Below, one piece after another: positions 41,455 through 52,828 of a stretch of 64,000 nt of DNA. Position 1 is the first letter of the stretch. The number at the start of each line of letters is the position of its first letter. The notes under the pieces are model-generated. The model was given only the letters and a program-made list of their open reading frames with translations. It had not been told where the DNA came from and did not search any database. The stretch lies in assembly GCA_043228905.1 (NCBI GenBank), contig JBHGNT010000006.1, positions 6,944,001 through 7,008,000 on the forward strand, in the 5' to 3' direction. The stretch is from Azolla caroliniana (taxonomy: Eukaryota > Polypodiophyta). The translations under genes and the position numbers were made by a program.

Positions 41455-44138
41455 CCCCTTTCCACTTTACCATTTCCCTGTGGATTATATGCAGTAGTCA
41501 AAGTCAATCGGATCCCGAATCTTTGGAAGAACATTCGAGCCTCATCTGAATCAAGCTCCCCTCGATCTGTTACAATCTACCCAACATTACCATATCTACA
41601 AATTACATCCTCTAATAAAAGCTTTAGACCGGCTGATGCAGACTTGTTTCGGAGAGGTCTTCCTTGCACTTGGTTGGACAAATCCTCTCGAGGAAGAACC
41701 AAGTATTTCATTTGATTTTGACAGAGGGCATATGAACTAGATATCCACCATCCACTTATAATGCAACACAGGTGAGTACGTCAGATGTAGCTCATCTCTC
41801 ACCCTATAATCAGAATACATTTGACATTCAATGCATGATTCCACATACCTTTGGATATCCGCATACATTTCCTTCCACCAATACCGATCCTTAATCTTCG
41901 AAAATGGGTTGACCAGTCCTTTATGTCCAGCCCAATGACTATCATGAAAATCGGAAATAATCTTATCTTTCTAAACCCGTAAACCAATAGCTCGAGTTGG
42001 AGGATCCTTAACTTTCTTTGCAAGTCTCCAAAGATATCCATCCTTCAAGAGAAACCTATAAGCCTTCTTCCTGAATAGCCGAAAATCCTTTTGTGTCCAA
42101 TCCTCTAGAGAAGATGGCTCTAGAATAGTCCGTGCTCGGGACAACATATCAGCCATAACATTGGTTTTTCCTGTAATGTGTCGGATCTCTGGGTTAAATG
42201 TTTTAATATAGGCAATCCATCTTAGCATGGATATATCTGTAGAAGAGCATCCTAAAATCATTCCAAGGATCGGCAGACAATCCGTCTCTATAACCACTTC
42301 CGATCCAATCAAATAATCCTTGTCTGCTTTAATCGCAGAAACTATGCCCCACAACTCTCTCTTTATTTGAGCATACCTTCTTTGTTGATCATGTAAAATC
42401 TTTGCTCCAAACCAAATGGCATATCAATCTCCAGTTTCATCCTCTTGATTAATAACCCATCCAATTCCAGTCGGACTTGCATCTATAGTCACAAAGATAG
42501 GTTGAGCTTGCTCATATATAGGTCGTCGCAAGGCTGGTGCAGATGACAAAAGTATCTTAATCTTCTTCATGGACAATGTATGCTCCTCCTCCCATATAAA
42601 CCTTTGTCCTTTCTGTAATAACTTATATAAGGGATCAGCAATATGTGCAAATTGTGGAATCCAAATATGATAAAAAACACATGCACCTAAAAACCGTCTT
42701 ACTTCTGATGTTGACTTGCAGATATCCTCCATTGCATTGATGTCGTCCACCTTGGCTAGATCAGGTTTCCGACCATAGGGGCCACACAAATGTCCCACAA
42801 TCCGTACTTCAAATCTACCAAAACTTGATTTTTCTCCAGAAATTGTCAAATGTGTCTCCTCTAAATTCTTCAATATGTCTTCACAGTCTGCTATATGATC
42901 TTAGACGAATTTCCGACATCCATCTGACCCAACTTCTTCATCCTTCTCCTCTTCTAGACATCCTTTAATCGGAATGTCATCCAAGAAAGGCATTGTTCGA
43001 TGTGGAATGTGATCCCTAAGCACCTTATTCATTGTGTTCATCATATGAGCGACAGAATTAGTTGCACCTTGTGGTAAAGTACACATTCGAACCAGCCCAA
43101 TAGGTGTACGCATTGTAGTAATATCCCTACTATCCAAAGCAAGCTGAAATTGATCATATCCGGAATACAAATCAGCCATGGAGTAGATAGCTCTACCTGC
43201 AAAAGATTCTGCGAAGGAATCCACGAAGGGACCAACTCATAAATTCTGAATCATTACTTTGTTAATTGGTTGGAGATCTTCAATGAACCTGAGAGATACA
43301 TTCTTTTCTGGCACTGTAAACCACTGGTTAGAATACAGAGCATTCGAAGACTCCAATGGTACCCATTTGCACCTTCTCTTTTAGCAACTCAATGAGTTTT
43401 GGAATATGAGCTCTTGGAACATGAATTGGTTTCAAGTTCCAAGGCATATGAGGGACAATAAAGATAATCATTGGCTCCACTAGTTGTGGGTCCACAGAAC
43501 CTATCTCTGAAGGTGAAAAAGCAAAATCCTTACCATGTTGAGATAACATCTTTCGAAATTGGCTTTCTTCAACTTGATTAAGGAAATCACCCCCTCATAT
43601 ATTAAGCTTCCCTTGCGAAGACTCCGTAAACACATGACCAATCATCTTCGGATCCCGTAACATTGGTTCTTCCTTCACCCTTTTTAGCCGATCTATGTTA
43701 TCAGCCGGCAATGGTTCCGCTACAGGTCGAACTTTCCGATCCAATGTCTTATATTTAGTATGGACGCGAGCAACCATATCCATGAGATTTTGAAATGTTG
43801 CAATTTCAGCATACATATCCACTTAATTGGCCAGAATAAAAAATGATTGATCTTCATTTGAATACAAAGATTTTCCAACTCTCCAATGGTATCCACAAAG
43901 GAAAGTTCCTCCATGATTCCTGACACCTGATCATCTAGTTCCAGAATCCAATGTTTAAGAAGCATCAGCCGAATGTCTTCCACATTTACCTAGCTTTTAC
44001 GATTTAAATTATCAATAGAAGAAAATGAGATTGCTCTGGTATAAGAAACATAAGCTTTATTATTTTCGGAACAATTATTCTCATACAGGGACTTTTGTTG
44101 TCCCGGACTATTATAGCCCTATTTTACAATAGTCCTAT
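41455..44138 (-). pseudogene. pol: Gypsy-D Pol: RT, RNase H and integrase N-part
   Basis: Read on the minus strand. RT carries DLYSGYDQFQLALDSRD, LPQGATNSVAHM and PFLDDIPIKG (43224-42901) and continues SFGRFEVRIVGHLCGPYG (42873-42424). RNase H carries ITGKTNVMADMLSRA (42354-41971). A degraded integrase (41970-41455) has YVESCIECQ and HYKWMVDI and ends at the CATGG site. Stops occur near 42901, 42424 and 41971. The architecture and motifs are those of Gypsy-A Pol at lower identity and with A/T-richer codons. Confidence 0.85.
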
Positions 44139-44144
44139 CTAAAA
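44105..44144 (-). promoter_or_regulatory. Gag/Pol junction slip sequence and hairpin of Gypsy-D
   Basis: On the minus strand GGGATTTTTAG ends the gag-PR frame. Stem GGACTAT (44135-44129) pairs with ATAGTCC (44111-44105). The third stem pair is A-U here, G-U in the 54.9-kb copy and G-C in the 14.2-kb copy. Confidence 0.6.
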
Positions 44145-44666
44145 ATCCCGATCAGAGGATACATGTAAACCATCCTTATTTCTTTCATGATTAGGTTGAA
44201 CTGTCTGAAATTGTATTGTCCTTCCACCATCCATATCTTTGATCCGAGCATAGGCCGATCCATCATCCAATACCTTGGTCTCCATGTGGACAACAACCAT
44301 AAAGGGTTGCCCCAATATAACTAGATATGTGGCTAAATCCTGAATAAAGAAATGTTGAAGCACAGTAACACCACTGATTGACACCTCCACATTTGGGCAA
44401 GCTCTAGATAACTCCTCTGATGATTGTGTTGTTGCTCGAATCCTCCAATGGTGATCAGAAGTCATCGGCCATCCTCCTTGCTTGTAAACCTCCAAGGACA
44501 TGAGGTTTATCTCTGAGCCACTATCAATTAGAGCCATGACTACCTCCGATAAACCACCAAGTCGTACTTTCCTTTCTATAGTTGCCCGAGCCCAGTGATT
44601 CCGAGCAAAGTGGCTCCTCGGAATATTATCTTCATGCTTCAACACTTGTGTAATCCCTCTTTCCAT
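44139..44666 (-). CDS. pr: Gypsy-D protease segment (open 175 codons)
   Basis: Aspartic protease of the Gag-PR frame: MALIDSGSEINLMS near 44527-44486, with the canonical Asp-Ser-Gly, then EELSRACPNVEVSISGV, YLVILGQPF and QPNHERNKD. It ends in GGGATTTTTAG. It aligns with residues 540-708 of the Gypsy-A Gag-PR, whose motif is Asp-His-Gly. It continues upstream from 44667-45205 in broken frames. Confidence 0.82.
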   Translation of the reverse strand: MERGITQVLKHEDNIPRSHFARNHWARATIERKVRLGGLSEVVMALIDSGSEINLMSLEVYKQGGWPMTSDHHWRIRATTQSSEELSRACPNVEVSISGVTVLQHFFIQDLATYLVILGQPFMVVVHMETKVLDDGSAYARIKDMDGGRTIQFQTVQPNHERNKDGLHVSSDRDF

Positions 44667-47048
44667 CCAGCCTCCTTTGCAGTCATTGTTGTATCAACCG
44701 GAATTCTCTTTCTTCGCATCTTCTCTAGTAAATCATCCTGGACTTCCTTTTTGGAGACTGCTAACAAGTCTCCTAATGGAACTGAGACAGGTTTATTTAG
44801 AACATGATTTTCAATGAAAGAGAAAGCATCTACCTCTTGTTCCAATTCAGTCCGCATCCAGAATGTTGGAGATGACTTCTTGGATACTTGTATAGGGTTT
44901 GGTTCAGCCTTTTGCATGTCCAAATTTTGCTTTTCGGATGGAGAACGAAAATCAGCCCTCTTAGAACTCGTTCACAATCCAACTCTTCCTCTCTTCTCCT
45001 CTTCTCCTCTACCATCACATCATAATTTGTGGGAAAAGTTGGATCACTCCAACTAGTCCTTTGACAACCATCTTCAATAAGCACAGTTTGAATAGTTAGA
45101 TCTTGCTTGGGCAATTCAATTAGTCGAATAGCAGCCGAAGTACAATGGAAAATAGCTTGTGCATGTCGAAGCTCTTCTTCCTTCAAGAGCTTTTGCATTC
45201 CTCCTCACCCAAAATTTGTCTTTAGTGGTTGACGAGTCACGGTGTCGTGAAGAATGTGCTTCACAATATAAAAATGAGCTTAAATGTTGTATTTAATAAT
45301 ATTTGAGAGACCTGAACCCACATCCTTATATACGATGTACAATGTACATACCACTAGGCTAGGCTATTTATTTGTAAAAGTGTGTAATAAATGTGCTTCA
45401 TGATATAAGAATGAAGCTATATATTGTATTAAGTAAAATTGAGGGACTTGAACCCTCAACCTTGTATACCAAGCACCAAGCATACACCACTAAGCTAGGT
45501 TAGTTATTTTAAAATGTATTTTCATCATTATACTTATCCCATATCTATTTTCATACATAGCCATCATTCATCACATGCAATGCATGTGCGCCAAATGGCG
45601 ATCATGCATTACATGTAACTCATGCATTGCATGCATGCCATGCTCCCATACATTACCATCTGCATGGCAACACTTATATAAAGAGGGGCAAGGAAAACAA
45701 GGAATCAATCAAGAGAGAGTGAGAAAATAATATAATCAAGTAAAGAAGACTAGCTCATTGGGTAGAGAACCTCTCGTTTCGAAGTTGAGGTCGTGGGTTC
45801 AAATCAAGGGTCGGTAGAGAATGGGTTCAGTTTGTGATCAAGGATTGTAAAGTTGGTAAAATATTGTCTTTTTAATATACATCATGTTTATATCAAATAC
45901 TCTTGCTTCTTAAATCATATTTTGTCTCTATCTTGCTTCTTGAATCATATATTGTCTCTATCTTCTATCTATTCTCCTCTCTCTCTCACACAAACATTAT
46001 TCGTAACTCTTCTTCTTGCTATTCTTAACCTTTCTTACATCACCATACAAGCCTTATTAAAATTTAAGTTCCTTCAACTCTCCTTAACCTTCGTCCCTGC
46101 GACTTCGCCACACGAACCACAACTACCCCGACAACGGATGAGTGGATCAACCGATCCTTGTAGAATATGAGGTTCTTCTACATCGCCTCCTAATGCTCCG
46201 CACACTCCAATCTTCGATGCTCCAAATTGTCACACCATAAGCATCGAAAATCCCTAGTCAGAAGAGTTCGTTGCACTTGTGGCTGATGTTGCACCTTCGA
46301 CATGGAAAAAATCTTCCACTCCATGATTTGCTTTACTAGGTCATCTACATCACTTGGTTGTTGTTTCTCCATAGATGCCTCAATCCTTGTCCCTGTCTTC
46401 AAAGAGGAGGTCAGAGTAGCATTTCCAAGTCCCTTCGAGCCCAACCATGTTCTTCTTTTCTCATATCGAAGGCAGATGGACCGAATTCGGCTCCAATCCT
46501 CCTCTAAACCTGTTTTAGTTTCACCTGATTCCATAAGTTTTCCTAGCTCTACCCTATCCGCATAAGGGAACCGAGCGAAGGAAGAGAACCACCTTCTCTG
46601 GTTCAAGCAAAGTTTTCTCCCGAACTAAGAGTTGTCGGAACTTTGCTTCAAAATCAGTAAGGGTCTCTAGAACTGACCCATGCTTCTTGTCCAACTCCAC
46701 CCAAGCTTCAAATGCCCGCCGAGTCATCTTGGTGGAATCAGCATAATTAAAAACACCGAGCAAATCACGAAGGAATGCCTCCCATTCAACATCTTGCATT
46801 TCAAACTCTTCTATGATAGGAAGAACATCGGCAGCTACCACACAATGGAAGTTGGATTTCTTCAAATCAGTGGGAATATTGCGATGTAACATCTCCGAAT
46901 CGAACACCTGCAAAAATCAGGTCACATCCTTTCCAGTGAATGGACCTAACTTCTCTAATACCCTATCCACAACTCGATCTAGGTTCGGACTCCTCTCCCT
47001 CCCTGTGAGAACATCTTCTAGAATTGATTGAAGTTGTGCTGCATCCAT
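44667..47048 (-). pseudogene. gag: Gypsy-D gag, split by a solo LTR
   Basis: It starts at ATG 47048 (MDAAQLQSILEDVLTGRE). It is interrupted by a TGA near 46919, then runs 46913-46554 (EMQDVEWEAFLRDLL) and 46606-46190 in another frame, ending at the knuckle CLWCDNLEHRRLEC. Gag homology (AEAM.., YKDRLIH) reaches 46138, is broken by the LTR at 45243-46133, and resumes below 45238 with GGMQKLLKEEELRHAQ. Order and spacing match Gypsy-A Gag. Confidence 0.82.
45243..46133 (+). repeat. Solo LTR of an unassigned family (891 bp) with tRNA-like modules
   Basis: TGTCGTGAAG to CCCCGACA, flanked by ACGG on both sides (45239-45242, 46134-46137) within a split gag. TATATAAAG lies near 45676. The first 270 bp hold two imperfect direct repeats of about 135 bp, each with minus-strand B-box-like (GGGTTCAGGTC; GGTTCAAGTCC) and A-box-like (TAGCCTAGTGG; TAGCTTAGTGG) sequences. 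A third module is on the plus strand, TAGCTCATTGGG (45751) and GGTTCAAATC (45796), downstream of the TATA box. Confidence 0.75.
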
Positions 47049-47098
47049 GTTCAAAGAGGTAAAATCCTAAAGAATTCACTCTCCTTGCCGCTTGTTTT

Positions 47099-47114
47099 CA
47101 CGTCGGGTTCACCA
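47099..47114 (-). other. Primer binding site of Gypsy-D
   Basis: The reverse complement reads TGGTGAACCCGACGTG, 2 nt inside the LTR end at 47117. Confidence 0.82.
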
Positions 47115-47116
47115 CA

Positions 47117-47904
47117 TGTCGTGTCGAAACACGTCACGTATAAGAGCTTGGCGTGTCCAGGAGGAACCGCTAGAGTTCTGAACTAGGAGAGTGGAAATAA
47201 GAAGATGAAAGAGAAGAGTGGGAAGTTGAGCCGAAAGTATCTCAATAGTCACGAGTGGTTTGTAGCCCTACCCGTGAAGACAAAAAACCTTATATCGTTC
47301 CACTTGCGTAACCAAATTAAGTGTGCAATCACAGATTGGAAAGCCCTCTGGAAGAGCTTTCCAACGTCGAAAACAGACGTCAGAATTGAGAGTTATGAAT
47401 AAAATACCGTACAACTCTACTCCTCAAACGCAGACAAAGAAGAAATGCCAAAATAAGAAATTCACTATTTCTTCGAGATAAAAACCCTTTACAAAATAGG
47501 ACTCTTTGATTGTGCCCCCCCTCCCCTCCATGACAATAATCCTCCCCTCTTATACTAAATCAATGTAATTACATGTAGGCCACGTGGCACACACCTAGAG
47601 AGGCTTATGCATGTGGGTCATGTGGCACACATGTAGAGAAACTTTGCATGTGCGTTATATGGTGTACATGAAATACATTACATGGTTTTGACTACACAAC
47701 ATTTGTTCCAAAATAATGCAAATAAATCCCTAAGAACAATAATACTAAAGAACTTTGAGTCTAGAATGTAAATCAACTCCAATGAGTTGAATCAGGTGGA
47801 TCTCCAAGGGGTGATGGGTCACCGAACCAAGTCGAGATGCGTGGTTGTAGTTGAGGCAAGTGTGGAATCGTGGTGGCACCAATCGGTCGTCTCCCTTTAT
47901 GACA
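47117..47904 (-). repeat. 5' LTR of Gypsy-D (788 bp)
   Basis: Plus-strand ends are TGTCGTGTCG and TTTATGACA. The last 287 bp match 30438-30723. The PBS on its left fixes the orientation. Confidence 0.85.
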
Positions 47905-47941
47905 TTGGCTTACTCATGATTGTCGAGTGATGGGTTAAAAC

Positions 47942-48506
47942 TGACAGGAATACATGCTCCCGATGAACAACGCTCGGCCACAACCGAGCCTAGAATCAAA
48001 CACAGAAAACGGGTAACGAATGCACGACACAGTGAAGAGAAGAGTACACAGTATGTTAACGTGGAAAACCCAAACTAGGGAAAAACCACGGTAGCCCACA
48101 GACTGCAAACTATCACTATATCACAATGTACAATGGTAAAGCACTGATGCAATGACCTCAAGCTTGCTATCTTCGCCACAGGCGGTGGCTACAACAGAGG
48201 CAACGACCTCTTCCTCTCTCTCTCTCTCTGTACACAGTTACACGCTCTAATCTTGCACAAACAAGAACGACAACAACTACACACTAAGTTTGCCCTAAGT
48301 CATATGTATACTAATATGACTTTTTGGCTATTTACAAATATAGCCCCGATGGACTCTCAGAAACATATTTACGAATATGTCCCTTCATCCGGTGAGCACT
48401 TCTCACCGGGCTTTCACCATCCGGCTCTTGTCGGGCACTCATCATCCAATTCTCACCAGGTCTTCTGTTGTCGAGTACTCCACATCCGGTTCTCACCGGG
48501 TCTTCC
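47942..48506 (-). repeat. Copia-1 LTR, minus, abutting a second LTR (565 bp)
   Basis: Plus-strand TGACAGGAATACATGC to GGTCTTCC. The far end (U3 start) is missing where the next LTR begins. It contains the dyads near 48300-48380 and a (CT)n run near 48210. The 37 bp between 47904 and this LTR are unassigned. Confidence 0.8.
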
Positions 48507-48776
48507 TGACGGGAACTCAACGCTCCTTATGCGCAATGCTCGGCCACAACCGAGCTTAGAATCATACACAGAAAACGGGAATGAATGCACGACACAAAGA
48601 AGAGAAGAGTGCACAGGATTTTTACGTGGAAAACCCCAAATTAGGGAAAAAAACCACGGCAGCCCATAGGCTGCAAACTATCACTATGTTAGAATGTACA
48701 ACAGTGAGTTCACGGAGGCAACGACCTCGTGCTCACGATCTTCGCCACAGGCGGCAGTTACAACAGAGGCAACGAC

Positions 48777-48817
<41 letters not shown>

Positions 48818-49218
48818 CACAGTTACACGCTCTCTCTTCTTACACCAACAAGAATGACAACAACAGTAACTAAAAATTTGCCCTAAGTCATATTTATACT
48901 AATATGACTTTTCGGCTATTTACAAATATAGCCTCGATGGACTCTCAGAAACATATTTACGAATATGTCTCTTCATCCGGTGAGCATTCCTCACCGGGTC
49001 TGCACCATCCGGCTCTCCGTAGCCGGGTACTCCTCATCCGGTTCTCACCGGGTCTGCACCATCCGACTCTCCGAAGCCGGGTACTCCTCATCCGGTTCTC
49101 ACCGGGTCTGTACCATCCGGCTCTCCGAAGCCGGGTACTCGGTCTATCTGTCTCGGCCGAGTTTGTTCATCGGCACTGTTCTTCTCTCTTCCCATCCGGA
49201 GGGACCTGTCTCCCAACA
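48507..49218 (-). repeat. 3' LTR of minus-strand Copia-1 (712 bp)
   Basis: Plus-strand TGACGGGAACTC to CTCCCAACA, preceded on the minus strand by the purine tract GAAGGGGGAGTT. It carries three GTAGCCGGGTACTC...CACCGGGTCTG units and a (CT)n run near 48780-48815. Confidence 0.85.
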
Positions 49219-52101
49219 AACTCCCCCTTCACTCCGGCATGGGGTGTCTTACTAGTCCGATCCGCTTCCGGCATGCATCCAGCTTGTCGGGTATCAACAC
49301 TTTGGTCAGCATATCTGACTCATTCTCGTCCGTGTGGATCTTCGTCAGCGCGAACTCCTGGTCATCTACACTTTCCCAGATCCAGTGATACCTTCGTTGG
49401 ATATGCTTCGTCCGGGAATGGTTGGCCGCATTCTTAGCAACATGGATGGCACTTTGACTGTCGCAATAGAGCTGGTATTCATCTTGCCGGATACCGAGCT
49501 CTCCGATGAAGTCCTTCATCCATAATATTTCCTTGCCGGCTTCCATAGCCGCCATGTACTCCGCTTCCGTGGTTGACAACGCAACCGTCTTCTGCAGCCT
49601 CGACTGCCACGAAACAGCTCCCCCTGCATATGTCATTACATACCCGGATGTAGACCGGCTGGTATCCACATCAGCCGACATGTCTGAATCGGTAAAACCG
49701 TCAAGTTGAGGTTTTCCAGAGCCGAATTGGAGACACATATGCGAAGTGCCCTTCAAGTACCGGAGTATCCATTTGACCGCGTTTCAGTGCTCCTTGCCGG
49801 GATTGCTCATGAACCGGCTCACCACTCCGACTACGTATCCTATATCCGGTCGGGTACACACCATTGCGTACATTAGGCTCCCGACGGCAGAGGCATATGG
49901 AATCTTCATCATATCCGCCTTCTCTACTTTCGTCTTCGGGCTTTGCTTACCGGATAACCTGCAGTTTGCCGGAAGTGTCGATCCGACCGGTTTCGCATCT
50001 GACATGTTGAACCGGTGAAGCACCTTTGTTACGTACTTCTCCTGTGAAAGCCACAATTGCTTCACTGACCGGTTCCAGATAATATGCATCCCCAGCATCT
50101 ATCTTGCCGGACCCAAGTCTTTCATTGAGAAGGTCCGGTTGAGAGCCTTCTTCAGCATCCGTATTTTGACTTGGTCCCGTCCGACGATCAACATGTCATC
50201 CACGTACAGAAGGAGTATCAAGAAGTCGCCTCCTTCGAACTTCTTCACAAACACACAGTGATCGGCCTGTGTCTTGTGGTACCCTTGATCGGTCATGAAG
50301 GAGTCGAACTTTCAGTACCATTGTCGGGGAGCCTGCTTCAGTCCATACAGGCTCTTCTTCAACCGGCATACCAGGTGCTCCTTCCCTTTCTCCACAAATC
50401 CTTCTAGTTGCTGCATGTAGATCTCCTCTTCGAGGTCGCCGTGAAGGAATGTCGTCTTCACGTCCAGCTGCTCTACCTCGAGGTCCATGCTTGCCGCTAT
50501 ACTCAGCACCATCCGGATGGAGATCATCTTTACTACCGGGGCAAATATCTCGTCGAAGTCCACGCCCTTCTTCTGCTGGAACCCCTTCACCACAATCCTG
50601 GCTTTGTATCTCAGGGGTTTGCCGACATCTCCCGGTTTCAACTTGTACACCCACTTATTTCGGAGTGCCCGCCTTCCTTTCGGCAACTCCACCAATTCGT
50701 ACGTATGGTTCTCATGCAGGGAATCCATCTCATCCTGCATGACACTTAACCATTTGCGGATGTGGGTGTCATCCTTCGCTTCTTTGAAGCTTTCCGGCTC
50801 CCCCTCATCGGTCAGCAGCACATGCTCTACATCCGGAAATCTCCGGGGGGGCCTTCTCTCTCTGAGAGGATATCTCTGTCTTTGGGCTTCGGTAGCTGGC
50901 TCCTCCATTTGCTCTTCATCCAAATCCAATTCGGGGTCTTGGCCGGTTCCGGTCTCAGCTTCCTCTGCTTCTTCTTCTACCGGTTCGGTATCCTCACCGT
51001 AACAGGCTGGTTCCTCGAGTGCTAACCGGTCTCTTGCTGGTTGGGTCTGCTCATCGTAGAATCTATCCTTACCGGTCAACTCGGAGTTCATTATCTTCTT
51101 CTTCGACTCCCAGTCGGCGAGCGTCTTGTCCTCCATGAAGATAATATCTCGACTCCGGAATACCTTCTTGTCGACCGGGTCCCACACTCAGTAGCTGAGC
51201 TCATCGTCGCCGTAACCGAGGAATATGCATGCCCGGGTCTTTGGATCTAACTTTCCTCTCCGGTCCTTAGCTACGTGCACGTACGCGAGACACCCGAACA
51301 CCTTCAGATGCCGGTAGGACACTTCCTTACCGGTCCAGACTCTCTGTGGCGTGTCTCCGTCCAAAGGTACTGAGGGTGATCTGTTTATCACGTATGTCGC
51401 TATCGACAGTGCCTCAACCCAAAACTTCTTGGGTAGTTTTGCATGCGCTAGCATACTTCGGACCCTCTCCATTATGGTCCGGTTCATCCTCTCGGCCAGC
51501 CCGTTTAGTTCTGGCGTCTTTGACACGGTAAATTCGAGCCGGATTCCCTTCGAGCGGCAGTACTCCTCGAACTGCCCCCAATATTCTCCTCCGTTATCTG
51601 CTTGAACCGCCTTCAGCTTCCGGCCGGTTTCTCTTTCCACTCTCGTGTGGAGCTTTTTGAAGACGGATAGCACCTGATCCTTCGTCTTCAACGGTGTGGC
51701 CCACAGCTTCCGGCTATGATCATCTATGAACGTCACGAAGTACTACGATCCTGCATGTGACTTCGTGTCCACTTGACACACATCAGTATACACCAACTCC
51801 AATGGTGCATTACGTCTCATCGGTGGCCTTGGTCGAAAGGAGGTCCGGTTTTGCTTACCGGCCAGACAATCAATGCACTTCTCCAAGTGCACGTTCTTCA
51901 CTGGAATGAGGTTGTCGTCTGCAAGCCTCTTCATCCCCTTCTCGCTCATATCACACAACCTCTTGTGCCACAGCTCACCGGCAGTGTCGGATGCCACGTT
52001 CACTTCCTCCGGACATAACCAAGCATTCATAAGGTACAGAGTGTTGACCTTCCAGGCCCGAGCCACAATCAGGCTCCCTTTGCTGAACTTCATGACACCG
52101 T
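49219..52101 (-). pseudogene. pol: Copia-1 Pol (protease tail, IN, RT, RNase H) with five stops in one frame
   Basis: One continuous minus-strand frame from NGVMKFSKG (52101) to the RNase H end (49229). The integrase has YTDVCQ, QADNGGEY and GLAERMNRT, and DGDTPQRVW. RT has NKWVYKLKPG, KARIVVKGFQQ and LYVDDMLIVG (near 50200). RNase H has TDSDMSADVDTSRSTSGYV, ALSTTEAEYMA and HVAKN. Stops lie at 51745-51743, 51190-51188, 50314-50312, 50101-50099 and 49786-49784, each explicable as a C-to-T or G-to-A transition. There is no frameshift. The element was cut at 52101 by Gypsy-A; its gag is not found beyond 59200. Confidence 0.92.
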
Positions 52102-52786
52102 TGTCGTGAAGAAAACCGTCCCCAGGCGCAAACCGTGTATAGTGTGTGTGAACCGGCCCTTTCACATGGGCACGTCCCTTGTTGTACGGTGGATGGGTAG
52201 GCACAAAAGTTAAAACCTAGGTAGCAATATTCTGTAAGGTAAATCGAGGAGTATCTCTGTCCGAAAGGACAGAGAGTTAATGTGATGTAAACGGGTGAGA
52301 CGGCCTCCCTCCTTGAGCTATAAAAGAGAGGGAGACGAGGAGAGAAGGGTATCGCGCGCTAGAGGGAACGAAGTGTTGTCGGACTAGGACCGAGCTCTTC
52401 TTCTCTGTCGTTCTCCATAGCCTTCTTTTGCGCAGGCTCTCGGGAGGCTGATTCTGTCCCGTGGAACGCCCATGTGCTTCCGGCAGAATCTCCATCTCGC
52501 TCTTCTGTTTGTGTGAGTGAACAGGCTTCAGTGTTCTCCTTGCCGTCCTGTTAGTTGTAACCGTCTCGATATTTATACTTATATTAATATACATACGTGT
52601 TCATATACTCGGACTTTTGGTCGTCTTGTTTTGTTGTGTTGTTGGACTGTGATTCCTATGCGCTCCCGTGTCAGTGCATGTGTAAGAGGGTCTGTTGCCT
52701 TTCCGCTCTCCTCCTTCTCCTCTACTCCTTAGTCCAAGACCCCCGTGGTCCCGCCCTTCTCCAGGCACGCGCGTAGCAACGCGACA
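52102..52786 (+). repeat. 5' LTR of Gypsy-A (685 bp)
   Basis: TGTCGTGAAGAAAACC to GCAACGCGACA. The TATA box GCTATAAAAGAG is near 52317-52326. Confidence 0.9.
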
Positions 52787-52828
52787 TATTTGGTGAACCC
52801 GACGTGAAAGGCGGCAGAGGAGTAGAAG

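Larger units (their letters stand above)
30438..47904 (-). mobile_element. Gypsy-D element, split by Gypsy-B and a solo LTR
   Basis: On the minus strand: 5' LTR (47117-47904), PBS, gag, protease, RT, RNase H, integrase, purine tract and truncated 3' LTR (30438-30723). Gypsy-B (31610-41454 with its duplication) interrupts the integrase and 45243-46133 interrupts gag. Removing both leaves about 6.7 kb in family order. It is richer in A/T and in stops than its neighbours, so it is older. Confidence 0.88.

Noticed and set aside
45751-45820. Possible tRNA gene with A and B boxes
   Set aside because: I could not pair an acceptor stem or a clean anticodon arm. It is tRNA-like at most.
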